From contig NZ_BCQT01000009.1 in the NCBI RefSeq assembly GCF_001552215.1, positions 186,001-250,000 of the forward strand: a stretch of DNA of 64,000 nucleotides, in the 5' to 3' direction. The stretch is from Actinomadura macra NBRC 14102. GTDB lineage: Bacteria; Actinomycetota; Actinomycetes; Streptosporangiales; Streptosporangiaceae. This document shows positions 9,039 to 18,509 of this stretch, piece after piece. How positions within the stretch are numbered: the stretch's first letter is position 1; each line of letters opens with the position of its first letter. The notes below the pieces were generated by a model. That model was given only the letters and a program-made list of their open reading frames with translations, searched no databases and had not been told where the DNA came from. The position numbers and the translations under genes were made by a program.

Positions 9039-9578
9039 ATGAGCGAGTTCAGTCCCTACGAGATCGCGTTCCTGTGCGGCGGGCCGGCGCGTGTCGCCCA
9101 GACCGCGCTCCTCGCCCTGTACGAGCAGCGTCGCGTCCGCGTCTCACGAGGGACACACCGCGTGAATGTCGTCCGGCGAGAGCCGGACGACCCGCTACAG
9201 GCCGCGGTGCTGGAGCAGGTTCCCGGCACCGGGATGCTGCTGGGCCCCCTCCTGGAGGCGGTGGCCGGGTCACCTGAGGTGCGGGCCGTGGCGGACGACC
9301 TGATCGCGGACGACCTGCTGCACACGGGGTTCCGCGGAGCGCTCCGTCCGACCAAGGAGGGCAAGGCGCTGCGGCGGGGGTTCGCGCAGGGTCCGGGGAC
9401 GGGCGATGTCGCCCGGCTCGCCGCGCTCGGCCCCGAGGGCGTCCAGGACGCCAAGATGCGCGAGGTCCTCTCGACGGACGACCCGAAACCGCTCAGGTTG
9501 CCCAAGGAGGCGGGAGGCGGCTACCGCGACCTCGATTCCAGCAGCCTGTCCGACACGCAGTACGGCACCGGCGGCTAG
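9039..9578 (+). CDS. TIGR04222-like conserved actinobacterial protein, short form
   Basis: The N-terminus (FSPYEIAFLCGGPARVAQTAL, read in pieces, then LYEQRRVRVSRG) resembles the start of TIGR04222-domain proteins, usually longer membrane proteins with a C-terminal Cys- or Gly-rich tail. This 179-residue version has no membrane segment and ends in a Ser/Asp/Gly-rich tail. Function unknown. ATG 9039 was chosen for the AGGGGG just upstream. Its stop codon overlaps the stop of the converging gene in a CTAG quartet (9575-9578). Confidence 0.75.
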   Translation: MSEFSPYEIAFLCGGPARVAQTALLALYEQRRVRVSRGTHRVNVVRREPDDPLQAAVLEQVPGTGMLLGPLLEAVAGSPEVRAVADDLIADDLLHTGFRGALRPTKEGKALRRGFAQGPGTGDVARLAALGPEGVQDAKMREVLSTDDPKPLRLPKEAGGGYRDLDSSSLSDTQYGTGG

Positions 9579-10213
9579 CGGGTCTCGGCGACCTCGCAGT
9601 CGTCCTTGTCGCTCTGCTTGTTCGCCAGGACGACGCTTCCGTTGTCGCTGCTCTTGCCGTGGACGAAGACGCGCGGCTCGTCCTCGCCGCCGTCCTTGAG
9701 GAACTGGGTCGTCCACTCGCAGAGCGAGAGCGCGGGCTTGGAGTTCTCGTCGCTCTCCCCCAGGTCGGTGTAAACGCGGATGAACTGTCCGCTGCGCCGC
9801 ACCTCGGTGACATGCCCGACGATCTTCCGGTCCGGGTCCTTGGTCTCGAAGTAGGGCATCGCCTCGGGGACCTCGTCCGGGTCCGCGAGTGCCTCGGTCT
9901 CGGCGCTGGGGCTCGCCGACGGACGTGCGGTGTGCGCGGCGACCTCGGCGCGCGGCTCGCCGTCGGAGCCGCCGCCGGGCAGGCACAGCACGACCACGGC
10001 GGCGATCGCCGCGGCGGACGCGGTACCCGTCACGGCGACGGCGGCGCGGCGCCACGGTCCGCTCACCGACCGTCCGACCAGCCGGTTCCAGCGGACCGAC
10101 AGCTCGGACGGTGGTCTGGCGTGACGGCCGCGGGACTGCGGTGCGGAGGACCGCCTGCCGGAGGGCTGCTCGTCGGGGGACTGCTCGTCCAGAGACTCGG
10201 TCACGGGGCGCAC
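9575..10213 (-). CDS. Hypothetical single-pass membrane protein
   Basis: A 212-residue protein I do not recognise. A charged, Pro/Ser/Arg-rich cytoplasmic N-terminus of about 55 residues precedes one transmembrane helix (roughly 57-80, VAVTGTASAAAIAAVVVLCLP). A Ser/Pro/Glu-rich linker leads to an extracytoplasmic domain of about 100 residues with two cysteines (LCEWTTQFL and DDCEVAETR) that could form a disulfide. Its stop overlaps the stop of the opposing gene at 9575-9578. It lies just downstream of hemQ on the same strand, with 22 bp between hemQ's stop and its start region, so it may be cotranscribed with the haem genes. Confidence 0.75.
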   Translation of the reverse strand: MRPVTESLDEQSPDEQPSGRRSSAPQSRGRHARPPSELSVRWNRLVGRSVSGPWRRAAVAVTGTASAAAIAAVVVLCLPGGGSDGEPRAEVAAHTARPSASPSAETEALADPDEVPEAMPYFETKDPDRKIVGHVTEVRRSGQFIRVYTDLGESDENSKPALSLCEWTTQFLKDGGEDEPRVFVHGKSSDNGSVVLANKQSDKDDCEVAETR

Positions 10214-10235
10214 TTTACCCAGACTTTGCCGCCCT

Positions 10236-10940
10236 TCAGGGCAGGTTGGCGACGAGTTCCGCGACGGGCTTGCGTCGTCCCGTGTAGAACGGCACTTCCT
10301 CGCGGGTGTGCAGCCGTGCGCGTGCCCCCCGCAGATGGCGCATCAGGTCGACGATCCGGTGCAATTCGTCCGCCTCGAACGCCAGCATCCACTCGTAGTC
10401 GCCGAGCGCGAACGAGGAGACGGTGTTCGCGCGTACGTCCGGATAGCCGCGCGCCATCCTGCCGTGCTCGGCGAGCATCGCGCGGCGCTCCTCGTCGGGC
10501 AGCAGGTACCACTCGTAGGACCGGACGAACGGGTAGACGCACACGAACCCGAGCGGCTCCTCCTCGGCCAGGAACGCGGGGATGTGGCTCTTGTTGAACT
10601 CCGCCGGGCGGTGCAGCGCCATCTGCGACCACACCGGTTCGCTCGCGCGGCCCACCGCCGTCCGGCGGAAACGGGTGTAGATCTCCTGGAGGTCCTCCGC
10701 GGACGGGGCGTGCCACCAGAACATGTAGTCGGCGTCCGCGCGCAGCCCGGCGACATCGTAGGCGCCGCGGGTGGTGACGTCCTTCTCGGCCGCCTGGTCG
10801 AGCAGGTCCTGAACCTCGGGGGCGTGCTGCTCGCCGATCGCACCCGGGTCCGTGACCTTGAAGACCGACCACATCGTGTAGCGGATGGTGTTATTGAGTT
10901 CGCGTGCCTTCGGCTTGCCCGCCGGCTCCGTCACTGACAT
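10236..10940 (-). CDS. hemQ: Coproheme decarboxylase HemQ (chlorite dismutase family)
   Basis: Last enzyme of the coproporphyrin-dependent haem pathway of Gram-positive bacteria, converting coproheme to haem b with peroxide. The 234-residue length and motifs fit ([31 protein letters not shown] with the catalytic Tyr region, [10 protein letters not shown], and a proximal His candidate near [12 protein letters not shown]). ATG 10940 has AAGGAG upstream. The start lies inside the 3' end of hemG: the genes overlap by 50 bp, so translation is probably coupled. Confidence 0.93.
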   Translation of the reverse strand: MSVTEPAGKPKARELNNTIRYTMWSVFKVTDPGAIGEQHAPEVQDLLDQAAEKDVTTRGAYDVAGLRADADYMFWWHAPSAEDLQEIYTRFRRTAVGRASEPVWSQMALHRPAEFNKSHIPAFLAEEEPLGFVCVYPFVRSYEWYLLPDEERRAMLAEHGRMARGYPDVRANTVSSFALGDYEWMLAFEADELHRIVDLMRHLRGARARLHTREEVPFYTGRRKPVAELVANLP

Positions 10941-12390
10941 CCTCTGCTCCTTCTCGACCGCGCGGACGCTCTGGCCCGCGCAGATGCTCCAGCAGCCGGG
11001 CCGCCGCGGCACGCGCGGACGCGATGCACGCGGGGATGCCCAGCCCGTCGTAGGCGGCGCCCGCCACCGCCAGCCCCGGCTCCGCCGCGACGGCGGCTCT
11101 GACCCTGGCCACGCGGTCGGCGTGACCCACGTTGTACTGCGGGAGCCCGCCGCCCCAGCGGGTCACCCGCGTCTCGGCGGGCGGCTCGGCGACGCCGCAG
11201 GTCGCGGCCAGCTCCGCCATCGCCGCCGCCGCCAGCTCCTCGTCCGACCTTTGCAGGGTATGTTCCTCGCCGAACCGCCCGAGCGAACAGCGCACCGCGA
11301 TGAGCCCGGGTTCGCGATCACGCAGGTGCGGCCACTTCACCGAACTGAACGTGACGGCCTTGACGCCGTGGCCGGCTTCCACGGCCGGGACGAGGTAGCC
11401 GCTGCCCTTCGGCAGCCGAGGGAACGCACCGGCCCGGTACACCAGCGTGACGATCGCCATGCTCGCGTACTCGATCCCCGCCAGCTCATGCGCGGCGGCG
11501 GGCACGTCCTGCTTCAGCAGCCGGGACGCGGGGGCCGCGGGGACGGCGATCAGCACGGCATCGGCGTCGAGGGACTCGGGGGCGCGGGCGGCGCCGAGGG
11601 TGAGCCGCCATCCGCCTGGGCGGCGGCTCAGCCCGCGGACCATCGTGTCGGTCCTGATCGTCCCTCCCGCGGCGGTGATGTCGGCGGCGACCAGGGGCGG
11701 GAGCGCGCCGAGACCGCCCGGGAGGGTGGCGAACACCGGGCCCGGATCACGCGGCGCCGCGTCCCTGACCCCCTGGACGGCGGAGATCAGCGACCGGTGG
11801 CCGCGCGCGGCGGCGGCGACGGCGGGCAGCGTCGAGTCGAACGACAGCAGCTCCGCGCGCCCGGCGTACACGCCGCCGAGCAGCGGCTCGACCAGGCGGT
11901 CGACGACCTCGCGGCCGACGCGGGCGCCGATGAAGTCCGCCACCGACACATCCGCGTCGCGCGGTGTCTCCGGCAGCACGAGGTCCAGCGGGACGCGGGC
12001 CAGTCCCGCCGGCGACAGCACCCGCGAGGCGGCCAGCGCGCGCAGGTCGGACGGCACGCCCATGACCTGCCCGGACGGGATCCTCCGGAGCGCCCCGCGG
12101 CTCAGGATGGCCGAGGATGTGGTGCCGGGATTCACCAGGTCGTCGGAGCGGCCCAGGTCGCCCACCAGGTCCAGGCCCTCGGGACGGCGGGCGAGCATCG
12201 ACTCGGCGCCCTCGTCCACCGCGAGCCCGGCGATCTCGCTCACCCGCAGCTTGCCGCCGATCCGCGGCGAGCCCTCCAGGACGGTCACCCGCACGCCGTC
12301 GCGGGCCAGCGTCCGCGCGGCGGCGAGGCCCGCGATACCGCCCCCGACGACGACGGCGTGGGACGTGCTCAGGTCCGCAAGCCTCGTCAT
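10891..12390 (-). CDS. hemG: Coproporphyrinogen III oxidase / protoporphyrinogen oxidase (HemG/HemY/CgoX)
   Basis: FAD-dependent oxidase of 499 residues that aromatises coproporphyrinogen III in the haem route that ends with HemQ. The dinucleotide-binding motif [15 protein letters not shown] starts near residue 14, with GGKLR for flavin contact and the amine-oxidase C-terminal signature [24 protein letters not shown] 12390 places the Rossmann motif at the usual distance; the frame is open further upstream without a convincing start. Overlaps hemQ by 50 bp and is divergent from the DUF4349 gene. Confidence 0.93.
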   Translation of the reverse strand: MTRLADLSTSHAVVVGGGIAGLAAARTLARDGVRVTVLEGSPRIGGKLRVSEIAGLAVDEGAESMLARRPEGLDLVGDLGRSDDLVNPGTTSSAILSRGALRRIPSGQVMGVPSDLRALAASRVLSPAGLARVPLDLVLPETPRDADVSVADFIGARVGREVVDRLVEPLLGGVYAGRAELLSFDSTLPAVAAAARGHRSLISAVQGVRDAAPRDPGPVFATLPGGLGALPPLVAADITAAGGTIRTDTMVRGLSRRPGGWRLTLGAARAPESLDADAVLIAVPAAPASRLLKQDVPAAAHELAGIEYASMAIVTLVYRAGAFPRLPKGSGYLVPAVEAGHGVKAVTFSSVKWPHLRDREPGLIAVRCSLGRFGEEHTLQRSDEELAAAAMAELAATCGVAEPPAETRVTRWGGGLPQYNVGHADRVARVRAAVAAEPGLAVAGAAYDGLGIPACIASARAAAARLLEHLRGPERPRGREGAEDVSDGAGGQAEGTRTQ

Positions 12391-12518
12391 GTCCTCAAGC
12401 CTCCCAGACGTTCCGGCGGACCGCGCACCGGGTGCCGTGACCGGTGCGTGCCCGCATCGTGGCCGGATCGCGATTCGCCCGGCGGAACGGTGACCTGGGA
12501 CACACCCGTCCAAGCCCC

Positions 12519-13559
12519 ATGCGGATCGTCGGAAGCATCAGGTACGTGGCCTGCGCGTTGATCGTCCTCCTGCTCGCCGGGGGGCTGGCGGCGTGCTCCA
12601 GCGGGTCGTCGAACGAGTCGTCGTCCACCAAGGAGTCCACCGGCGGCAGCGGCGACACCGCCTCCGCCTCCCGCAACGGGGCGGCGGCGCCCCAGGCCCC
12701 CGCCTACCGCTCCCCCAAGGACGGCGGCGGGCCGGCGGAGGCGAAGGTGCCGCTCCCCGCGGCGCGCTCCGTGGTGTACACGGCCACGCTGCGGGTTCGG
12801 GCCGACGACGTCGACGCCTCCGCCACCAAGGCGAAACAGCAGGTGGCGGCGGCGGGCGGCTACGTCGAGCAGGAGACGGGATCGAGCAGCCCGCCGTCCT
12901 CGACGCTGCGGCTGAAGATCCCCGCCGACCGGTACGCCGGCGTGCTCGCCCGGCTCTCGACCGATCTCGGGACGAAGCGGTCGCTGAGCCAGCAGGCCGA
13001 GGACGTCACCGGCGAGGTCGCCGACGTCGACAGCCGGGTGCGGTCGGCGCAGGCCGCGCTCGCCTCGTTCCGCAAGCTGCTCGACAAGGCCAAGACCGTC
13101 GGCGAGGTCATCAACGTCGAGCAGGAGATCGCCAGCCGGGAGGCGGACCTGGAGTCCCTCCAGGCGCGCCAGAAGTCCCTGCAGGAGAGCACCCGGTACG
13201 CGACCCTGACCGTGGAGCTGGAGGCGCGGTCCCAGCCCACCGAGGAGAAGAACGACGACGGCGGCGGGTTCATGGGCGGCCTCAAGGACGGCTGGGACGC
13301 CTTCACCGCGTTCATCGGCGGCATCGCGACCGTTCTCGGCTGGCTGCTGCCGTTCCTCGTGGCCGCCACGGTGATCGGCCTGCCCCTCGCCGCCGTCCGG
13401 CGGCGGATGCGCGGTCCCCGGCCCGGCCCGTCCCCGTCCGGAGAGGCGGACGGTGCCGAGCGGGAGGAGCGGGAGATGGCCGCGGTGGGCTCGGTGGGCT
13501 CGGCGACGCCGTCAGCCTCGGAGGAACTGCCCCCGCACGGCCCGCCGCCGCCCCGCTGA
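12519..13559 (+). CDS. DUF4349 lipoprotein
   Basis: A 346-residue membrane-anchored lipoprotein of unknown role. The signal peptide ends in a lipobox (LAGGLAAC), followed by a Ser/Thr/Gly-rich linker, then the DUF4349 region: YTATLRVRADDVDASATKAKQQV, GGYVEQE, and a coiled-coil stretch (ASFRKLLDKAKTVGEVINVEQEIASREADLESLQARQ) read in pieces. A C-terminal helix (IGGIATVLGWLLPFLVAATVIG) is followed by an Arg-rich cytoplasmic tail. ATG 12519 was chosen because it starts the signal peptide; no strong SD is present. It ends 3 bp before the stop of hemE. Confidence 0.85.
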   Translation: MRIVGSIRYVACALIVLLLAGGLAACSSGSSNESSSTKESTGGSGDTASASRNGAAAPQAPAYRSPKDGGGPAEAKVPLPAARSVVYTATLRVRADDVDASATKAKQQVAAAGGYVEQETGSSSPPSSTLRLKIPADRYAGVLARLSTDLGTKRSLSQQAEDVTGEVADVDSRVRSAQAALASFRKLLDKAKTVGEVINVEQEIASREADLESLQARQKSLQESTRYATLTVELEARSQPTEEKNDDGGGFMGGLKDGWDAFTAFIGGIATVLGWLLPFLVAATVIGLPLAAVRRRMRGPRPGPSPSGEADGAEREEREMAAVGSVGSATPSASEELPPHGPPPPR

Positions 13560-13562
13560 TCG

Positions 13563-14651
13563 CTAGTGTTCGGCGCTCGCCTCGTGGACGAGGTCCGCGA
13601 GGCGGGCCAGCATGTCAGGGTTCGTGGACGGCAGCACGCCGTGGCCCAGGTTGAAGACGTGCCCCTCGGCGGTACGGCCGCGGTCGAGCACGTCCCGTGC
13701 CCGCCGCTCCACCGTCTCCCACGGCGCGAACAGGACCGCCGGGTCGAGGTTTCCCTGCAGCGCCTTGCCGGGCTCGACACGGCGGACCGCCTCGTCCAGC
13801 GGCACCCGCCAGTCGACGCCGACCACGTCGGCGCCCGCCTCGCCCATCAGCCCGAGCAGCTCGCCCGTCCCGACACCGAAGTGGATGCGCGGGACGCCGA
13901 GCGGCTCGATCTCGGCGAAGATCCGGCTGGTGTGCGGCAGCACGGACTCGCGGTAGTCCTGCGGGGAGACCGCGCCGACCCAGGAGTCGAACACCTGCAC
14001 GGCGCTGGCTCCTGCCGCGACCTGCACCTTCAGGAAGGCGATCGTGAGGTCGGCGAGCCGCTCCATCAGCGCGGCCCACAGCTCGGGCTCGCCGTACATC
14101 ATGGCCTTGGTGTGGTCATGATTCTTGGACGGGCCGCCCTCGATCAGGTACGAGGCCAGCGTGAACGGGCCGCCCGCGAAGCCGATCAGCGGCGTGGACC
14201 CCAGCTCTCCGACGAGCCCGCGCACGGCCTCGGTGACGTAGGGGACGTCGTCCGGTTCGAGCGGGCGCAACGCCCCGAGGGCCGCCGCGTCCCGGATCGG
14301 GTCGGCGATCACCGGGCCGACGCCGGGCTTGATGTCCAGGTCCACGCCGATGGCCTTGAGCGGCACCATGATGTCGCTGAAGAAGATCGCCGCGTCCACC
14401 GCGTACCGGCGCACCGGCTGCAGCGTGATCTCCACGATCATGTCCGGGCGGGCGCACGACTCCAGCATGGGGACGCCCTCGCGCAGCCGCAGGTACTCCG
14501 GCAGCGACCGCCCGGCCTGGCGCATGAACCACACCGGCGTGTGCGGGACCGGTCTGCGGCGGCAGGCCAGCAGGAACGGGCTCCGGCTCAGATCGGAGCC
14601 GCCGTGCGCGTTCAGGGGGGAGTCGTCGGAACCAGCAACGTCGAGTGCCAC
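13563..14651 (-). CDS. hemE: Uroporphyrinogen decarboxylase
   Basis: Decarboxylates uroporphyrinogen III to coproporphyrinogen III, the substrate of HemG two genes away. The 362-residue protein carries the signature [15 protein letters not shown], the FFSDIMVP segment, [17 protein letters not shown], and [10 protein letters not shown]. The GTG at 14651 is the most 5' plausible start. It converges with the DUF4349 gene and diverges from a small zinc-ribbon gene. Confidence 0.96.
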   Translation of the reverse strand: MALDVAGSDDSPLNAHGGSDLSRSPFLLACRRRPVPHTPVWFMRQAGRSLPEYLRLREGVPMLESCARPDMIVEITLQPVRRYAVDAAIFFSDIMVPLKAIGVDLDIKPGVGPVIADPIRDAAALGALRPLEPDDVPYVTEAVRGLVGELGSTPLIGFAGGPFTLASYLIEGGPSKNHDHTKAMMYGEPELWAALMERLADLTIAFLKVQVAAGASAVQVFDSWVGAVSPQDYRESVLPHTSRIFAEIEPLGVPRIHFGVGTGELLGLMGEAGADVVGVDWRVPLDEAVRRVEPGKALQGNLDPAVLFAPWETVERRARDVLDRGRTAEGHVFNLGHGVLPSTNPDMLARLADLVHEASAEH

Positions 14652-14818
14652 GCTGCGATGGTCCCACGAATCCCCGGCTCAGGCGCACCGGGTCGTGCGC
14701 CAGGGGCACCGGAACCCGGGACAAGCGAACGAAGTTCCGGACACGCCGAGCGAAGTCCCGCATTCTGTCACCGGCTCATGCGAACGTGATGCGTGTCATA
14801 GCCGAGGGAGGTTCCCCC

Positions 14819-15025
14819 TTGTACTGCTCCAGCTGCGGTGATGAACGTATGTTCGAGCAGCCGCCGTGTCCCGACGGGCATGGCGGGGAGTGCCCGGAAC
14901 GGGCCTGCGTCGAGTGCGGAACGGCCGTCCTGGTCGGCCTACTCCCCGCGGTGCCCGTCCCGACTCCAGTCGAGGAGCGCGACACCTCCCCATCCCGCAC
15001 CGGCTCCGTGCGGGCCGTCGCCTGA
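14819..15025 (+). CDS. Small Cys-rich zinc-ribbon-like protein
   Basis: A 68-residue protein of unknown function starting at TTG 14819 with GGGAGG about 8 bases upstream; an ATG ten codons earlier lacks an SD. Paired cysteines (Y-C-x2-C at the N-terminus, then C-x7-C, C-x3-C and C-x2-C in ECPERACVECG) suggest one or two zinc knuckles, followed by a Pro/Thr-rich tail. It leads into the DUF3000-rnd pair on the same strand. Confidence 0.7.
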   Translation: MYCSSCGDERMFEQPPCPDGHGGECPERACVECGTAVLVGLLPAVPVPTPVEERDTSPSRTGSVRAVA

Positions 15026-15158
15026 CCGGCCCGGCCCCCGAAACGAAACCACCTGTGCTGTGCCTGTCTCTCCCCCACATCCGCCCGTCGCCCGCGGCGG
15101 TGCTCCGTCCCGGCACCACCGATCCGAGCCTCACCCCCGCCCCCAGGCCGGTCCGACC

Positions 15159-15725
15159 ATGAACCCACCTGCCTTCCAGCGGGCCCTCGACACCCTGCGC
15201 GAGTTCCTCGACGGACCCGGCGTCCGCCCGGAACTCGACCTGGAGGACATGCCCGCCCCGCGGAACCTCGCCCCCTACGCCGCCGCCCTGTCCGGCAGCG
15301 TCTACCGCGACGACGACACCGAGGTCGCGATGGGGCGGCTGATCGTCCTGTACGACCCCGACGGCGCCAAGGGGTGGGCGCACGGTTTCCGGATCGTCGC
15401 CTACATCCGCGCCGACCTGGAGCCCGAGATCGCCGCCGACGAACTGATCGGCTCGGTGGCGTGGAGCTGGCTGCTGGAGGCCCTGGAACCCGCGGGCTAC
15501 ACCGGCGAGTCCGGGACGATCACCCGCGCGGTCTCCGAGAGCTTCGGCGACAAGAGCGACGAACCGTCCACCACCGAGCTGGAGCTGCGCGCCTCCTGGT
15601 CCCCCATCGGCGATGACCTCGCCGGCCATGTGACCGCCTGGTGTGAGGTCATGTGCACGACGGCGGGCCTTCCGCCCGCCGGAGTCGCCGCCCTACCCGA
15701 CCGTCCAGGCGGCACAGGCCGCTGA
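15159..15725 (+). CDS. DUF3000 family protein
   Basis: A 188-residue cytoplasmic protein of the actinobacterial DUF3000 family (RPELDLEDMPAPRNLAPY, GRLIVLYDPDGA, DELIGSVAWSWLLEAL). Function unknown. ATG 15159 starts the conserved region. It lies 19 bp before rnd, and the hemE-DUF3000-rnd order is a conserved actinobacterial neighbourhood as I recall it. Confidence 0.88.
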   Translation: MNPPAFQRALDTLREFLDGPGVRPELDLEDMPAPRNLAPYAAALSGSVYRDDDTEVAMGRLIVLYDPDGAKGWAHGFRIVAYIRADLEPEIAADELIGSVAWSWLLEALEPAGYTGESGTITRAVSESFGDKSDEPSTTELELRASWSPIGDDLAGHVTAWCEVMCTTAGLPPAGVAALPDRPGGTGR

Positions 15726-15744
15726 GAGACGTACGGTAGGGGGC

Positions 15745-17115
15745 GTGGCAGATGCGTCCAGAACCGAGGCGGCGGGGGAGAACACAGGAACAGTGGGAGT
15801 GTCCGAAACGCGCGCCACCGGCCCCGAGCGGGACGCCGGTGCGGAGAAGTCGGCCGCGATGACCGCGGCGGGGACCGTGCCAACGACGGCGGAAGACACC
15901 GGGCCCCCGGCCGTTCCGCTGCTGGAACCGCGCGAGGGCGTCCCGGACGTGGTCCACGACGCCGCCGGACTGGAACGTGTCATCGCCGCGTTCGCCGCCG
16001 GCACCGGCCCCGTCGCTGTCGATGCCGAACGGGCCTCCGGCTACCGGTACGGGCAGCGCGCGTACCTGATCCAGCTGCGCCGCGCCGGCGCGGGCACCGC
16101 GCTGATCGACCCCGTCGGATGCCCCGACCTGTCCGGTCTGGACGCCGCGCTCGCGGGCGCCGAGATGGTCCTGCACGCCGCCAACCAGGACCTGCCCTGC
16201 CTCGCCGAGGTCGGGCTCGTCCCCCGCCGGCTGTTCGACACCGAACTGGCCGGCCGGCTGCTCGGCTACCCGCGCGTCGGCCTCGGCTCGATGGTCGAGA
16301 ACGTCCTCGGCTACCTGCTGGAGAAGGGCCACTCGGCGGCCGACTGGTCCACCCGCCCCCTCCCCGACGACTGGCTGCGCTACGCCGCCCTGGACGTCGA
16401 ACTGCTGGTCGAACTGCGCGACGCCCTCCAGGAGGAGCTGGAGGCCGCCGGCAAGCTCGCCTGGGCGCTGGAGGAGTTCGCCGCGATCCTCGACACCCCG
16501 CCCAAGCCGCCGCGCGCCGACCCCTGGCGACGTACGTCCGGCATCCACCGCGTCCGCAACCGGCGCGCGCTCGCCGCCGTCCGCGAGGTCTGGGAGGCCC
16601 GCGACAAGATCGCCCGCGAGCGGGACCTGTCCCCCGGCCGGGTCCTGCAGGACGCGGCGATCGTCGAACTGGCGCTGAAGGCGCCGAAGACCCCCGCCGA
16701 ACTCCAGGCGCTGCCCACGATGCGCGGTCGGGGCGCCCGCCGCCACCAGTCCGCATGGCTGCGCGCCGTGTCGCGCGCCCGCGGCCTGTCCGACAAGGAC
16801 CTGCCCGAGTCCAACGTCCCCGGCGACGGTCCGCCGCCCGCCCACCGCTGGGCCGACCGCGACCCCGAGGCCGCCAAGCGCCTCACCGCGGCCCGCGCGG
16901 TCGTCGCCGCGCTGGCCGACGAGCACACCATGCCGTCGGAGAACCTGATGCAGCCCGACTCCGTTCGCCGCCTGGCCTGGACTCCACCCGAGGAGTCGTC
17001 CGCCTCCGCCATAGGCGCCGCACTCCGTGCCCTCGGCGCCCGCCACTGGCAGGTGGAACTCACAGCACACCCCTTGGCCCGAGCGTTCCTGAGGCTGGAA
17101 GTCAAGGAGTTGTAG
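15745..17115 (+). CDS. rnd: Ribonuclease D (3'-5' exonuclease with HRDC domains)
   Basis: A 456-residue DEDD-family exonuclease expected to trim 3' ends of tRNA and other stable RNAs. An acidic/Thr-rich leader of about 60 residues is followed by the exonuclease domain. The first DEDD motif reads VAVDAERASG (D-A-E), then HAANQDLPCL (second D), FDTELAGRLLGY, and YAALDVELLVEL (motif III). HRDC-like repeats lie at about 250-430. The GTG at 15745 with GGTAGGGGG just upstream is the chosen start. Confidence 0.9.
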   Translation: MADASRTEAAGENTGTVGVSETRATGPERDAGAEKSAAMTAAGTVPTTAEDTGPPAVPLLEPREGVPDVVHDAAGLERVIAAFAAGTGPVAVDAERASGYRYGQRAYLIQLRRAGAGTALIDPVGCPDLSGLDAALAGAEMVLHAANQDLPCLAEVGLVPRRLFDTELAGRLLGYPRVGLGSMVENVLGYLLEKGHSAADWSTRPLPDDWLRYAALDVELLVELRDALQEELEAAGKLAWALEEFAAILDTPPKPPRADPWRRTSGIHRVRNRRALAAVREVWEARDKIARERDLSPGRVLQDAAIVELALKAPKTPAELQALPTMRGRGARRHQSAWLRAVSRARGLSDKDLPESNVPGDGPPPAHRWADRDPEAAKRLTAARAVVAALADEHTMPSENLMQPDSVRRLAWTPPEESSASAIGAALRALGARHWQVELTAHPLARAFLRLEVKEL

Positions 17116-17178
17116 CGACACGATCCGCCGGCGTGAGGCGCGCTCTTGCAGGGGCCGGGTGCCCGGGCGCAGACTTAT

Positions 17179-17197
17179 TTAGGTTAGCTTTGCCTAA
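17179..17197 (+). promoter_or_regulatory. Iron box (IdeR/DmdR-type operator) before efeU
   Basis: TTAGGTTAGCTTTGCCTAA matches the DtxR/IdeR/DmdR consensus TTAGGTTAGGCTAACCTAA at 15 of 19 positions, including both conserved half-site ends. It lies 31 bp before the efeU start codon, where bound repressor would block initiation. Iron-dependent repression is the expected effect. Confidence 0.85.
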
Positions 17198-17227
17198 ACG
17201 AGTGGTGGTTTGTGGAGGGGTGTCACG

Positions 17228-18088
17228 ATGTTGCTCGGTAACTTCCTCATCGGGCTGCGCGAGGGGCTTGAGGCCGCTCTGGTGGTGAGCATCCTGATCG
17301 CGTACCTGGTGAAGACCGGCAACCGGCGGGCACTCCTGCCCGTGTGGACGGGCATCGGCGTCGCCATCGCGCTCAGCGTCGGGTTCGGCATCGCGCTGAG
17401 CGCCGTGTCCTCGGAGATGCAGTTCAAGACGCAGGAGCTGTTCGGCGGCATCCTGTCGATCATCGCGGTGGGGCTCGTCACCTGGATGGTCTTCTGGATG
17501 CGCAGGACGGCGCGGTTCATGAAGGCGGAGCTTGAGGGCAGGCTGGAGGGCGCCCTGGACGTCGGCCCCCTCGCGCTGGCGACCGTGGCCTTCCTGGCGG
17601 TCGGGCGGGAGGGGCTGGAGACCGCCCTGTTCCTGTGGACGAACATCAGCAACTCCTCCGACGGCTCCGCACAGCCGATCACCGGCGCGCTGCTCGGGCT
17701 GGCCGTCGCCGTCGCGCTCGGCTACCTGCTGTACCGGGGCGGGCTGAAGATCAACCTCAAGCGCTTCTTCGCCTGGACGGGCGCCGCGCTCATCGTGGTC
17801 GCCGCAGGCGTGTTCGGTTACGGCTTCCACGACCTGCAGGAGGCCGAGGTCTTCCCCGGCATCGGCTCGATCGCGCTGGAGCCGCACCTGTTCTTCGCCA
17901 AGTTCGGGACCACGGGCGACTGGATGCAGACGATCTTCCAGGGCGTCCTGAACGTTACGCCGCAGATCACCTGGCTCCAGCTGACCATGTGGGCGCTCTA
18001 CCTGGTGCCGGTGATGGCGCTGTTCCTGCGCCCCTCCGCACCGTCCAGGCCGACGCCGTCCAAGACCACCGAGCCCGCCGCGTCCTAG
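17228..18088 (+). CDS. efeU: High-affinity iron permease EfeU/FTR1
   Basis: Integral membrane iron permease of 286 residues with about seven helices. Both REGLE iron-binding motifs are present: REGLEAAL near residue 11 and REGLETALFLW near residue 128. The start is ATG 17228 with GGAGGGG 8 bases upstream. The iron box just before it predicts induction under iron limitation. The usual partners EfeO (cupredoxin/M75) and EfeB (Dyp peroxidase) are not adjacent. The stop overlaps that of the converging gene in a CTAG quartet. Confidence 0.94.
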   Translation: MLLGNFLIGLREGLEAALVVSILIAYLVKTGNRRALLPVWTGIGVAIALSVGFGIALSAVSSEMQFKTQELFGGILSIIAVGLVTWMVFWMRRTARFMKAELEGRLEGALDVGPLALATVAFLAVGREGLETALFLWTNISNSSDGSAQPITGALLGLAVAVALGYLLYRGGLKINLKRFFAWTGAALIVVAAGVFGYGFHDLQEAEVFPGIGSIALEPHLFFAKFGTTGDWMQTIFQGVLNVTPQITWLQLTMWALYLVPVMALFLRPSAPSRPTPSKTTEPAAS

Positions 18089-18447
18089 AGGTCCGGCAGC
18101 GGATCCCGGGGCAGGCTGTCGCGTGCGAAGACCTCGGTGTCGGCGGCGTTGAGGACCGGGATGTACTCGTCGTCCACCTCGAACACCGCGCCCGCGAACT
18201 CGAAGGACGCACCGGCCCCCGTCTCCACCGGCCCGATCCGGGTACCGCGCGGATAGCTGCCCCAGACGCTCTTGGGAGTACTGCGGCTCAGCGAGCCGGT
18301 GGAGATCACGGCGACCTGATCGTCGGTGACGACGAAGATGAAACCCGCCCCGCCACCGTAGGCCATCGCAGGGAACAGGTAGCGGATCTCTCCGTCGATC
18401 CCGAGGAACTCGCGGCAGCGCTCGCGGAGCGGGCGTGGCACGGGCAT
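18085..18447 (-). CDS. Hypothetical PH-like-fold protein
   Basis: A protein of about 120 residues without signal or membrane segment that I cannot assign firmly. Its alternating strand pattern (RYLFPAM, GFIFVVTDDQVAVIST, ASFEFAGAVFEV) is like small bacterial PH-like or SseB-like domains. ATG 18447 is preceded by GGGAGGTG at a rather long spacing; ATG 18498 with GAGGAAC upstream is an alternative that adds 17 residues. It sits 62 bp downstream of the ABC permease on the same strand and may be cotranscribed. Confidence 0.6.
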   Translation of the reverse strand: MPVPRPLRERCREFLGIDGEIRYLFPAMAYGGGAGFIFVVTDDQVAVISTGSLSRSTPKSVWGSYPRGTRIGPVETGAGASFEFAGAVFEVDDEYIPVLNAADTEVFARDSLPRDPLPDL

Positions 18448-18509
18448 GATGCGGAGGCACCTCCCCCAGGGTGGGACATCGTCGGCCGTCCCAATCATGC
18501 CCCGGTTCC

